From NCBI GenBank assembly GCA_900553265.1, contig USDD01000002.1, forward strand, positions 1-59,979: a stretch of 59,979 bases of DNA. The letters run 5' to 3'. Shown one piece after another: positions 31,882 to 39,573 of this stretch. Within the stretch, counting starts at the first letter, position 1, and each line of letters opens with the position of its first letter. Made by a program: the position numbers and the translations under genes. The stretch comes from an uncultured Eubacteriales bacterium (GTDB lineage: Bacteria; Bacillota; Clostridia; Christensenellales; Aristaeellaceae). The notes under the pieces were generated by a model that did no database searches, was not told where the DNA came from, and saw only the letters and a list, made by a program, of their open reading frames with translations.

Positions 31882-33762
31882 TTACGCGTTTGCCTCCTTG
31901 CGCTGCATCAGCACCGCGGCGACGACGATCGCGCCCTTGAACGCGTCGGTCAGGAATGAGTCCACGCCCAGCAGAATAAGCAGGTTGTTCATGATGCCGA
32001 TGATGAGCACGCCCAGCACCGTTCCGATGATGGAGCCGCGGCCGCCGGACATGGCCGTGCCGCCCACCACCACCGCCGCGATGGCGTCCAGCTCATAGCC
32101 GCTGCCGGCGCTGGCCACGTCCATGCCGCCCAGTCGGGACAACTGCGACACCGCGGCCACCGCCACGACGAGGCCGTTGATGGCGTAGACCCAGCGCTTC
32201 ACCCGGTCGGTGTTGATGCCCGACAGCCGCGTCGTGCGCTCGTTGGAGCCCACGGCGTAGACATGGCGGCCAAAGGCCGTGTTCTTCATCACCAGATAGA
32301 AGATCACCGCCAGCACCAGCCAGTACAGAATGGTCATGGGCCGCTGACCCAGCACCATCGTGTTGGCGATGGCCTCGAACTCCTTGGGAACGGTGGGCGT
32401 ATAGGACTTGGTGAAATACTGCGCCACCGAGCGCACCACGTTCATGACGCCCAGCGTGACGATGAACGGCGGCACGCGGCCCTTGGTGACCAGCAGTCCG
32501 ATCAGGCCGCCGATAACCATGCCGGAGATCAGCGCCAGCACAATGCCAATGGCGAAGGCCGGCGTTCCCGTGATGCCCAGGCGCACCAGCACGCCGTGCT
32601 CGCCCGTGTCGATGAGTGTCATCAGAATCGTGCCCACGCCGGCCAGCGTCGAGCCCACGGCCAGGTCGATGCCGCCGGTGATGATGACCAGCGTCATGCC
32701 CAGCGCGATCATGCCCACGGAGGTGTTGGCGCGCAGCACGTTGAAGGTATTGTCAAACCAGAACTTCGCCCACGCGCCCACAGAGCCCTGTCCGAAGCCC
32801 AGCGCATAGGTCTGGAAAATCAGCATCACGATCAGTGCCATGCCCACGGAGAACACGGGGTTCTTCGTCCACTGGCGGCGGAAGGCGTCGCTCAGGAACA
32901 GCATCACCAGCGCCAGAATCAGCAGCAGCGCGGCGGTGAACAGCACGCCGATGAAGTTGTCTGCCAGCGCGATGACCATCCGATCCATCGCGGAGACGCT
33001 CGCCTTGGAGGCCTCGGCCGCCGCAGCGTCGGCCTCTTTGCGCCACTGATCCATCTCCGCCCGGTACGCGTCCATTTCCTCCGCGCGCGCAAGCAGCGAC
33101 TGAAGCGCCGCGCGGCAGGCATCCACATCCGCGCATTCGGGCTGCCCGGTGACGGTCGCGGCCTCCAGCTCCGCGGACTGGCCGATGAGCGACCAGATCT
33201 TCTCCGCGCTCTCCCGCGCGCCGTCCACCGCGCTCTCTGCCCCGGACACCGCCGCGAAGGAATCGTCCACCAGCGCCTGATAGAGCGCCAGCTCCTTCTC
33301 GTCCGCCAGCGCCGTCAGATCGGCGACGCCGCCGTCCACGCCGTCCAGCGCCTCCGAAAGCGCCGCACTGTCCAGATTAAAGGTCTTTTCAAACGCCCGC
33401 GCCGCCGCCGAGCCATCGCCCAGCTTTTCCAGCGCCGCGCGCAGCGCGTCCACGTCCGCGTCGCCGCTCGCGCCGGAGGCAATGGCCGCGTCCAGCGCGT
33501 TCGCGCCGTCCAGCGCCTGCCGCGCCGCCTCGGCGGCCTCGTCGAGCTTCGTCTCGGCGGCGGCGATCTTCTTGTCCATGGCCGCGACGTTCTTCACGGC
33601 CTTGGCGTTGGCGTTGACCGTCTCCACTGCAGCGCGCGCCTCGGCCAGACGGCTGGCGAACGCGCCGTCGCCCTTCTTGGCCAGATCCGCCGCCACGCCC
33701 ACGCCCGCCACGACGATGGCGAGAATGAGAATCGCAATTCCGAAAATCTTCGTCTTTTTCAT
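31882..33762 (-). CDS. Sugar ABC transporter permease (RbsC/XylH type) with large coiled-coil insertion
   Basis: A 626-residue permease, almost twice the usual length. After a first membrane helix (about 5-25) comes some 230 residues of Ala/Glu/Asp-rich helix, predicted coiled coil, ending before a second helix (about 265-285). From about 300 on it is a standard ribose-type permease, with GMTLVIITGGIDLAVGS, GMVIGGLIGLLVTKGRVPPFIVTLG and SGINTDRVKRWVYAINGL. The extra region should be extracytoplasmic. Two starts are possible: ATG 33777 overlapping the ATPase stop (TGATG), or ATG 33762 followed by KK and the helix; the latter is chosen. Works with the neighbouring ATPase and binding protein. 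Confidence 0.88.
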   Translation of the reverse strand: MKKTKIFGIAILILAIVVAGVGVAADLAKKGDGAFASRLAEARAAVETVNANAKAVKNVAAMDKKIAAAETKLDEAAEAARQALDGANALDAAIASGASGDADVDALRAALEKLGDGSAAARAFEKTFNLDSAALSEALDGVDGGVADLTALADEKELALYQALVDDSFAAVSGAESAVDGARESAEKIWSLIGQSAELEAATVTGQPECADVDACRAALQSLLARAEEMDAYRAEMDQWRKEADAAAAEASKASVSAMDRMVIALADNFIGVLFTAALLLILALVMLFLSDAFRRQWTKNPVFSVGMALIVMLIFQTYALGFGQGSVGAWAKFWFDNTFNVLRANTSVGMIALGMTLVIITGGIDLAVGSTLAGVGTILMTLIDTGEHGVLVRLGITGTPAFAIGIVLALISGMVIGGLIGLLVTKGRVPPFIVTLGVMNVVRSVAQYFTKSYTPTVPKEFEAIANTMVLGQRPMTILYWLVLAVIFYLVMKNTAFGRHVYAVGSNERTTRLSGINTDRVKRWVYAINGLVVAVAAVSQLSRLGGMDVASAGSGYELDAIAAVVVGGTAMSGGRGSIIGTVLGVLIIGIMNNLLILLGVDSFLTDAFKGAIVVAAVLMQRKEANA

Positions 33763-33776
33763 GATGCCGTCCCCCA

Positions 33777-35261
33777 TCAAAGCGACCCGCCCGTGGCGAG
33801 CAGCATAATCGTATGTTCGTCCATCTGCGCTTCCGTCAGCTCGCCGCTGACGCGGCCGTGATACATCACCAGCGCGCGGTCGCACAGGCGAATGATCTCC
33901 TTGGCCTCGCTGGAGAGAATGACCACCGCCACGCCCTTTTCGGCCAGCCGCAGGATGATGTCGTAGATGTCCTCCTTCGCGCCCACGTCCACGCCCTGAG
34001 TGGGATTGTCGAAGATCATCACCTTCGGGTCGGCGCTGAGCCACTTGGCCAGCACCACCTTCTGCTGGTTGCCGCCGGAGAGGCTGGTGATGAGATCGTC
34101 CTCGTCGGTCAGCTTGATGGACATCTCCCTGACCTCTCGGTCGAAGCTTTCGCGGATGCGCTTATGGTCGATCCATCCGCCGCGGCTGAAGCGGCCGTAG
34201 GTCACGATGGAGCCGTTTTCCAGAATGGACAGATCCTTCAGGATGCCGTTTTCCTTGCGGTTGCGCGGCACATAGCCCAGCCCCGCGCCGAAGGCCTGCG
34301 TGGTCGAGCGCGGGTGAAGCGCCTTTCCTTCGACAAACATCCTTCCCTCGAAATCCGGCGTCACGCCGAAAATGGACTGGAACAGCTCGCTGCGGCCGTC
34401 GCCCAGCAGGCCCGTAAAGCCGAGAATTTCCCCCGCGCGCAGCGAAAAGGACACGTCCTGAAACTCGCGCCCGCGGCTGAGCCTCTCCACCCGGAGCATC
34501 TCATCGCCCAGATTCATCCTCCGCTGGAGCTTCTCGGTGCGCACGTCGTGGCCCACCATCCATCGCGCCAGATCGCGCTCGGTCACGCTGCCGTCCACGT
34601 CGCCCTGCCGCGCCACCGCGCCGTCGCGCAGCACCGTGAAGGAATCGCAGATGGTCAGCACTTCGCCCAGCTTGTGGGAGATGAACACGATGGACACGCC
34701 CTCGGCGCGCACGGCGCGCATCATATCGAACACGCGGCCGATCTCCACCTCGGTCAGCGAGGTCGTCGGCTCGTCCATGATGATGATTCTTGCCTGAAAC
34801 AGCAGTGCCCGGGCGATCTCCACAATTTGCTTGTAGGACGCGTCCAGCGCGCTCAGCGGCATGGCGGGATCCAGCTCCACATGCAGCCGGCCGAGCACCT
34901 CGCGGGTACGCGCCGCCATAGCTTTGCGGTCGAGGCGCGCGCCCTTCTTCAGCTCGCGGCCGAGGAAGAGGTTTTCGTAGATGTTCAGGTCGTTGACCAG
35001 ATTCAGCTCCTGATGGATGAACGCGACGCCCGCGTCCAGCGAATCCTTAGGCGCGGAAAAAGCGGCGTTTCGACCGTCGATGCGGATCTCGCCCGCGTCC
35101 TGCCGCAGCACGCCGCCCAGAATGTTCATCAGCGTGGTCTTGCCCGCGCCGTTTTCGCCGATCAGCGCGCGAATCTCGCCGTCCTTCAGCGAAAAATCCA
35201 CGCCCTTCAGCACCTTGTTCGCACCGAACGCCTTGTCGATGCCGGACATGCTCAGAGACAT
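33777..35261 (-). CDS. Sugar ABC transporter ATP-binding protein (RbsA/XylG/MglA type)
   Basis: A 494-residue ATPase with two fused ABC domains. The first has GENGAGKTTLMNIL and the Walker B sequence RIIIMDEPTTSL. The second has GFTGLLGDGRSEL in place of a canonical P-loop, signature LSGGNQQKVVLAKWL and VMIFDNPTQGVDVG, the degenerate second site typical of this family. It powers import of pentose or hexose with the permease next to it (overlap TGATG or a 14-base gap) and the binding protein 170 bases upstream. Confidence 0.95.
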   Translation of the reverse strand: MSLSMSGIDKAFGANKVLKGVDFSLKDGEIRALIGENGAGKTTLMNILGGVLRQDAGEIRIDGRNAAFSAPKDSLDAGVAFIHQELNLVNDLNIYENLFLGRELKKGARLDRKAMAARTREVLGRLHVELDPAMPLSALDASYKQIVEIARALLFQARIIIMDEPTTSLTEVEIGRVFDMMRAVRAEGVSIVFISHKLGEVLTICDSFTVLRDGAVARQGDVDGSVTERDLARWMVGHDVRTEKLQRRMNLGDEMLRVERLSRGREFQDVSFSLRAGEILGFTGLLGDGRSELFQSIFGVTPDFEGRMFVEGKALHPRSTTQAFGAGLGYVPRNRKENGILKDLSILENGSIVTYGRFSRGGWIDHKRIRESFDREVREMSIKLTDEDDLITSLSGGNQQKVVLAKWLSADPKVMIFDNPTQGVDVGAKEDIYDIILRLAEKGVAVVILSSEAKEIIRLCDRALVMYHGRVSGELTEAQMDEHTIMLLATGGSL

Positions 35262-35340
35262 ATTGCACGCTCCCGTTTGGAAGAGGATATTTATATCAAA
35301 GCGCCCTTGCGCGAAATTACTCGTTCAATCAACCGAAAAA

Positions 35341-35418
35341 GCGGCGCAGCGCCGCGAAATTCCATGGAAAAATCCTTGCAAAACACGACCAAGCGGAGGA
35401 GCCTTTCGGCTCCTCCGC
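35341..35418 (-). promoter_or_regulatory. Two hairpins between binding-protein and ATPase genes
   Basis: GCGGCG-CAG-CGCCGC (35341-35355) and an 11-bp stem GCGGAGGAGCC / GGCTCCTCCGC with loop TTTC (35393-35418). The second is 12 bases past the binding protein stop. Neither has a strong U-run on the minus strand, consistent with partial termination or message protection raising binding-protein output. Confidence 0.6.
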
Positions 35419-35430
35419 GCAACCTGCGAA

Positions 35431-36381
35431 TCAGTAGGGAGAATTGGCGTCCAGATGGTCGGCGACGTTGTCGCGGTCGACGATTTCAGAGGGAAGCACG
35501 ATGGTGTGTTCAACTTCTTCGCCGTTCAGAACCGCGATGGCGTTCTCGACGCAGCTCACGATCATGTCCGGGGAATACAGCGCGGAAGCCACCCAGATGT
35601 CGGCGTACTTCTCGTCGCTCATCAGCTTGAAGTACTCCTGGCAGCCGCCGCCGCCGGTGATGGCCTTCACGTCGGTGCGGCCGGCCTCAGCGATGGCCTG
35701 CAGCGCGCCGATGGAGGTTTCGTCGTCCATGGAGAACACGGCGTCAATCTGGGGATTGGCGGTCAGCGCGTCGGCCATGTCCTTCAGACCGGCTTCGCGG
35801 TTGAACTCGGTGGAAATAGTCACCAGCTCCATGTCTGGAGCCAGCTCGGCGATGGTGTCCATGAAGCCGGCCTTGCGATCCGCGCCCACATTGCCGGAGG
35901 TGGGAACATCCATCACGAGGACGGTGCCTTCGGTGCCGATCTTATCGACGATGTACTTCGCGCCCGCGACGCCCATGCCGTAGTTGTCGCCGGTCAGGAC
36001 GTACATGTTGTCGGCGTACTTCTCATCCACGTCGATGATCAGGTCGAAGTTGTAGATGATGATGCCCTGCTCGAGCGCCATCTCCGCGGCGGTCTCCACG
36101 CCGGTGAACTGGGGCCACACGACGATGGCTTCCACGCCCTGCTGCATCAGCTGCTCGATCTGAGAGGACATCTCGTCGGCGTTGGAGGAGGTCAGCAGCG
36201 TGTAATCCACGCCGCTCTCGTCCGCAGCCTGCTGCGCGAAGTAGGTCACGCCGCCCACCCAGCCGTGGGTCGTCGCCGGCGCGAGAATGCCGATCTTGTG
36301 GGTCTCTTCCGCCATGGCGGTCATGCCGAAAGCGGAGAGAACCATGGCCAGAGCCACCAGAACCGTAAGGATCTTCTTCAT
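35431..36381 (-). CDS. Sugar ABC transporter substrate-binding protein (RbsB-like, type I periplasmic fold)
   Basis: A 316-residue exported sugar-binding protein. Residues 1-24 are a signal peptide ending AMA before EETHKIG; no lipobox cysteine is present. The core shows the ribose/galactose-binding pattern: IGILAPATTHGWVGGVTYFA, LMQQGVEAIVVWPQ and VFSMDDETSIGALQAIAEAGR. AGGAGGAA stands before the ATG. First gene of the sugar importer operon with its own strong promoter and a palindrome in the leader. The ligand, such as ribose, xylose or another monosaccharide, cannot be fixed from sequence. Confidence 0.93.
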   Translation of the reverse strand: MKKILTVLVALAMVLSAFGMTAMAEETHKIGILAPATTHGWVGGVTYFAQQAADESGVDYTLLTSSNADEMSSQIEQLMQQGVEAIVVWPQFTGVETAAEMALEQGIIIYNFDLIIDVDEKYADNMYVLTGDNYGMGVAGAKYIVDKIGTEGTVLVMDVPTSGNVGADRKAGFMDTIAELAPDMELVTISTEFNREAGLKDMADALTANPQIDAVFSMDDETSIGALQAIAEAGRTDVKAITGGGGCQEYFKLMSDEKYADIWVASALYSPDMIVSCVENAIAVLNGEEVEHTIVLPSEIVDRDNVADHLDANSPY

Positions 36382-36406
36382 TTCAGGTTCCTCCTAATTG
36401 TTTTCT

Positions 36407-36418
36407 GTCCGTTCGGAC
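36407..36418. promoter_or_regulatory. Perfect 12-bp palindrome in the sugar importer leader (candidate operator)
   Basis: GTCCGTTCGGAC lies downstream of the -10 box, between the predicted start and the ribosome site. Its position fits repressor binding, but no regulator gene is adjacent. Confidence 0.45.
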
Positions 36419-36428
36419 TTGCAGAGAT

Positions 36429-36457
36429 ATTATAGCAAAACCATCGACTTTTTTCAA
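36429..36457 (-). promoter_or_regulatory. Promoter of the sugar ABC importer operon
   Basis: Minus strand TTGAAA (36452-36457) and TATAAT (36429-36434), spacing 17. Confidence 0.8.
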
Positions 36458-36517
36458 GCGCGCAAGTACTGTTTTGTGCAGGAGATATGCGTTTTCGGGT
36501 CGAATCTGTGCAGGCGC

Positions 36518-36548
36518 GCGAAGAGCGCGGCCATGCCGCGCTCTTCGC
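36518..36548 (-). terminator. Strong hairpin after the GHL6-like gene
   Basis: A perfect 14-bp stem GCGAAGAGCGCGGC / GCCGCGCTCTTCGC with loop CAT, 13 bases past the stop at 36561. No U-run follows, so a terminator or a 3' stabilising hairpin. Confidence 0.6.
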
Positions 36549-36560
36549 CGATTCTCCCTA

Positions 36561-38513
36561 TCAGTCCTCCACGGCGACCATCTGATGCAGCGTCACCTCG
36601 GGCACGGTGAAGCGCACGCGCTCGCCGTCCCATTCGAAGTCGATGGCCTCGCCCTGAGGCGCGAGGAACACCTTCGACGGCTTCGACGCGCGGCGCAGCG
36701 CCACGCGCACGTCGCGCAGCGGCACCGCGTCCTCAATGACCTCCACGCCCTTGCCGCGGACGGTGGTGTGGGCGAACAGCAGATGGACGACCTCGCGATT
36801 TGCCTGACGAGTGACGGTAATCACGCCGCGGTCGGGCAGGCTCGTGCGCACGGTGCGCGCGTCGCCCAGCAGCAGCTCGACGGCCTTCAGCGCCAGCTCC
36901 TTGACGATCAGCTCGCCCTTGGTGGCGTAGTCCTCAAAGATGCTCCAGCCGATGTAGGCCACATTGCCCTTCTTCACCGCGGCGGGCAGCAGCGGCGCGG
37001 ACACGTCGTTGGGCGTGTGCTGATGGGAGCTGAAGTGGAACGCGCCGCGGTTGAAATAGGGCGCCTGACGGTGCGCGAACACCTCGCCGGTGATGTTTTC
37101 GAGCTTCTCGCCCTGAGAATACATGACGTATTCCGTGCGGCCGTTGACGGTTTTGAAGTCGGGCACCAGATAGTCGGGCTTAAACTCGTTCATGCCCGCG
37201 AAGTCCGCGCCCACGTCCAGCGCGAAGGCCGTGCCTTCCTCGTTCAGGCCGGATTCGCCGGTGAGCAGCAGCCGGCCGCCCTCGTCGACATAGGCGCGCA
37301 GCCGCTGGGCCAGCGCCTCGGACAGGCGAATCTTATCCGGCAGAATCAGCAGCTTATAGCGGGCGAAGTCCGCCTGCTCGTCGACGAAATCGAACAGATG
37401 CTTGCCCTCCAGCAGGATGCGGCACGCGCCCACGTTGCTGTCCTCGCCCGCGCTGTGCATGCCGCCGCCCAGCATGGCCTCGCAGCTGAGCACGGCAATG
37501 TCCGCCAGATTCTTCGCGCCCTCGCAGTAGGGCTCCTTCTGCTCCACCAGCTCGTAGGCCCGGCCGATCAGGCGATAGGTGCTCTCGTTCAGCTCTCCGC
37601 TGGGATGCATCTGGTCGCCGATGGAGATGGCCGCGCCGCAGGCCAGCGAAAGGCCCGTCTCGTAGATCAGCGCGTTGGGATGCTTGAAGCCGCCGAACTC
37701 GCCCCAGGTGGTGTGGAACTTGCCGGTCATGCCCAGGAAGTCCTTTCCGATGGTACGCACATAGGCCGCGGACATGGGGAAATGGTCGTAGCCCCAACCG
37801 CCGGTGGGCAGGCTCTCCAGCTCGAGATGGGTGTCGTAATCGGCCATGTCCCGACGACCGTGGGCGATGTGGCCCGCGTTGTGGAAGATGGTCGCCGTGG
37901 CGGAATACCTGCGCACCGCCTGCTCCATGCGGTGGCAGTAGTTGGCGTAGACCATCTCGCCGTGGCGCTTCACATCGTCCATGTTCTGAGGATCCATGCC
38001 CTTCTCCCGCATGGATTTGACGCAGCTGGCGCACACGCACATGCGCACATCGGAGATGTCCAGGAAGATGCCGCAGGGATTGTAGCGCTGCATGACCTCC
38101 TCCACCTGCGCGGCCAGCTTGTCCAGATAGGGCGTGTTGTAGCACATCAGGTGGTAGTGAGGCTGGGTGAAGGTATTGGTCTCCACGCCGTAGGGACTCA
38201 CGTTGAGCCATTCGGGATGCTCCAGCACCTCCTTCTCGTCCAGACCGGCGCTGAGATACACCGGCGCGTTCACGTCGATCTCCCGGCAGGCCTCAAGCTC
38301 CGCGCCCAGCAGGTCGAAATGGAGGTTGGGATGGGTGACGTTGGCCGTGGAGGGATGATAGGCCCAGCCGTGATGGCACTTGGAGAAGACGGTGATGGAA
38401 TTGACGTGGCCCAGCTTCAGCGCCTTCTGAAACTGCGCCTTGTCGAATCTGCCGCCGATCTCGGGAATCAGCCCGGAGGTGTGGAAATCCAGATGCACCT
38501 GACGAAATCTCAT
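36561..38513 (-). CDS. GHL6 / GH42-like glycoside hydrolase with beta-galactosidase trimerisation-like domain
   Basis: A 650-residue protein. Residues 1-330 form a TIM barrel of the 'hypothetical glycosyl hydrolase 6' type: FHTSGLIPEIGGRFDKAQF, then VNSITVFSKCHHGWAYHP, and a GIFLDISDV...C.C cysteine cluster (CVCASC). Residues about 360-560 resemble the GH42 trimerisation (glutamine-amidotransferase-like) domain, with LLILPDKIRLSEALAQRLRAYV and GGRLLLTGESG. A beta domain ends the protein. These proteins are abundant in plant-degrading Clostridia; alpha-L-fucosidase or beta-galactosidase activity has been proposed from fold only. No signal peptide. Own promoter. Adjacent to the sugar importer operon on the same strand. 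Confidence 0.75.
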   Translation of the reverse strand: MRFRQVHLDFHTSGLIPEIGGRFDKAQFQKALKLGHVNSITVFSKCHHGWAYHPSTANVTHPNLHFDLLGAELEACREIDVNAPVYLSAGLDEKEVLEHPEWLNVSPYGVETNTFTQPHYHLMCYNTPYLDKLAAQVEEVMQRYNPCGIFLDISDVRMCVCASCVKSMREKGMDPQNMDDVKRHGEMVYANYCHRMEQAVRRYSATATIFHNAGHIAHGRRDMADYDTHLELESLPTGGWGYDHFPMSAAYVRTIGKDFLGMTGKFHTTWGEFGGFKHPNALIYETGLSLACGAAISIGDQMHPSGELNESTYRLIGRAYELVEQKEPYCEGAKNLADIAVLSCEAMLGGGMHSAGEDSNVGACRILLEGKHLFDFVDEQADFARYKLLILPDKIRLSEALAQRLRAYVDEGGRLLLTGESGLNEEGTAFALDVGADFAGMNEFKPDYLVPDFKTVNGRTEYVMYSQGEKLENITGEVFAHRQAPYFNRGAFHFSSHQHTPNDVSAPLLPAAVKKGNVAYIGWSIFEDYATKGELIVKELALKAVELLLGDARTVRTSLPDRGVITVTRQANREVVHLLFAHTTVRGKGVEVIEDAVPLRDVRVALRRASKPSKVFLAPQGEAIDFEWDGERVRFTVPEVTLHQMVAVED

Positions 38514-38593
38514 GTGTTTTTCTCCTTTTATGCAATATTTCCCTTTCGATCTCCGCCGCGGCGGCGCTTTGTCCGCCCGCCGCTTTCGGTTCC

Positions 38594-38622
38594 ATTATAG
38601 GCGATTTCACCGCGAATTGCAA
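38594..38622 (-). promoter_or_regulatory. Promoter of the GHL6-like gene
   Basis: Minus strand TTGCAA (38617-38622) and TATAAT (38594-38599), spacing 17; leader about 80 bases. Confidence 0.75.
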
Positions 38623-38713
38623 TGCTCCCCGCGCAAAATCCGTCCTCTTTCAGTATACCTGCGCGCCGCCGAAAACGCCATGCACAAACCGCGCCGAGCA
38701 TGGAGAAAACGAC

Positions 38714-38752
38714 AAAAAAGCGCGGTGGGCGTTGGGAGAACGCTCGCCGCGC
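38714..38752 (-). terminator. Terminator of the glgP - GH13 - cysE operon
   Basis: GCGCGGCGAGCGTT pairs with AACGCCCACCGCGC (one mismatch), and TTTTTT follows on the minus strand. Confidence 0.8.
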
Positions 38753-38757
38753 AGGGC

Positions 38758-39573
38758 TCACTTTTCCTTATAATACACCGTCTGTCCCGGCTCCACCGAG
38801 TGGGTCAGCCAGACGTTGCCGCCGATGACGCAGTGGTCGCCCACGGTGGTGGTGCCGCCGAGGATGGTGGCGTTGGCGTAGATGACCACGTGACTGCCGA
38901 TGTTGGGATGGCGCTTGATGCCCTTGACCGGGTTGCCGTCCTCGTCCAGCTCGAAGCTCTTCGCGCCCAGCGTCACGCCCTGATACAGCTTCACATGGTC
39001 GCCGATGACCGTGGTCTCGCCGATGACGATGCCGGTGCCGTGGTCGATGAAGAAGTACTCGCCGATCTTCGCGCCCGCGTGAATGTCCACGCCCGTCTTT
39101 TGATGGACGAACTCGGTCATGATGCGCGGCAGGATGGGCACCTTCATCTCATAGAGCACGTGGGCGATGCGGTAGACGAGGATGGCGAAGAAACCGGGAT
39201 AGGCCAGAATGACCTCCTCGCGGCTGCCTGCGGCGGGATCGCCCTCGTAGAGCGCCTCCACGTCCTTCAGCAGCATGGCGTAGATGTTGGGAATCTCCTT
39301 CAGAAACGCGTCCGCCGCGGCCTCGGGATCCATCTCCGTGCGCCCGGCGAACTTCAGCGCCCGGCGAATCTGATGGGTCAGCTCCCAGTAAATCTTCTCC
39401 AGCAGCATCCGCTCGGAGAGGCATTCCTCCTGAGAAAAGGCGGGAAACATGAACGCCTGAATATCGCTGATGATCTCGACGATCTTGCGGCGGTTGGGCA
39501 GCTCGCAGCAGCCGATGCGCTCCTGCGCGTCCATTTGCCGGATGACCCGGCTGATGATCTCCTCGTGGTTCAT
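38758..39573 (-). CDS. cysE: Serine O-acetyltransferase (EpsC/CysE type)
   Basis: A 271-residue enzyme that makes O-acetylserine from serine and acetyl-CoA for cysteine synthesis. An N-terminal helical domain (1-160) precedes a left-handed beta-helix with TGVDIHAGAKIGEYFFIDHGTGIVIGET (quoted in part: DHGTGIVIGET, containing the catalytic His) and GIKRHPNIGSHVVIYANATILGG. ATG at 39573 has GGAGG seven bases upstream and overlaps the GH13 stop by four bases (ATGA). It is thus translationally coupled to a glucan-degrading enzyme, an unusual pairing. No cysK follows; a terminator does. Confidence 0.92.
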   Translation of the reverse strand: MNHEEIISRVIRQMDAQERIGCCELPNRRKIVEIISDIQAFMFPAFSQEECLSERMLLEKIYWELTHQIRRALKFAGRTEMDPEAAADAFLKEIPNIYAMLLKDVEALYEGDPAAGSREEVILAYPGFFAILVYRIAHVLYEMKVPILPRIMTEFVHQKTGVDIHAGAKIGEYFFIDHGTGIVIGETTVIGDHVKLYQGVTLGAKSFELDEDGNPVKGIKRHPNIGSHVVIYANATILGGTTTVGDHCVIGGNVWLTHSVEPGQTVYYKEK

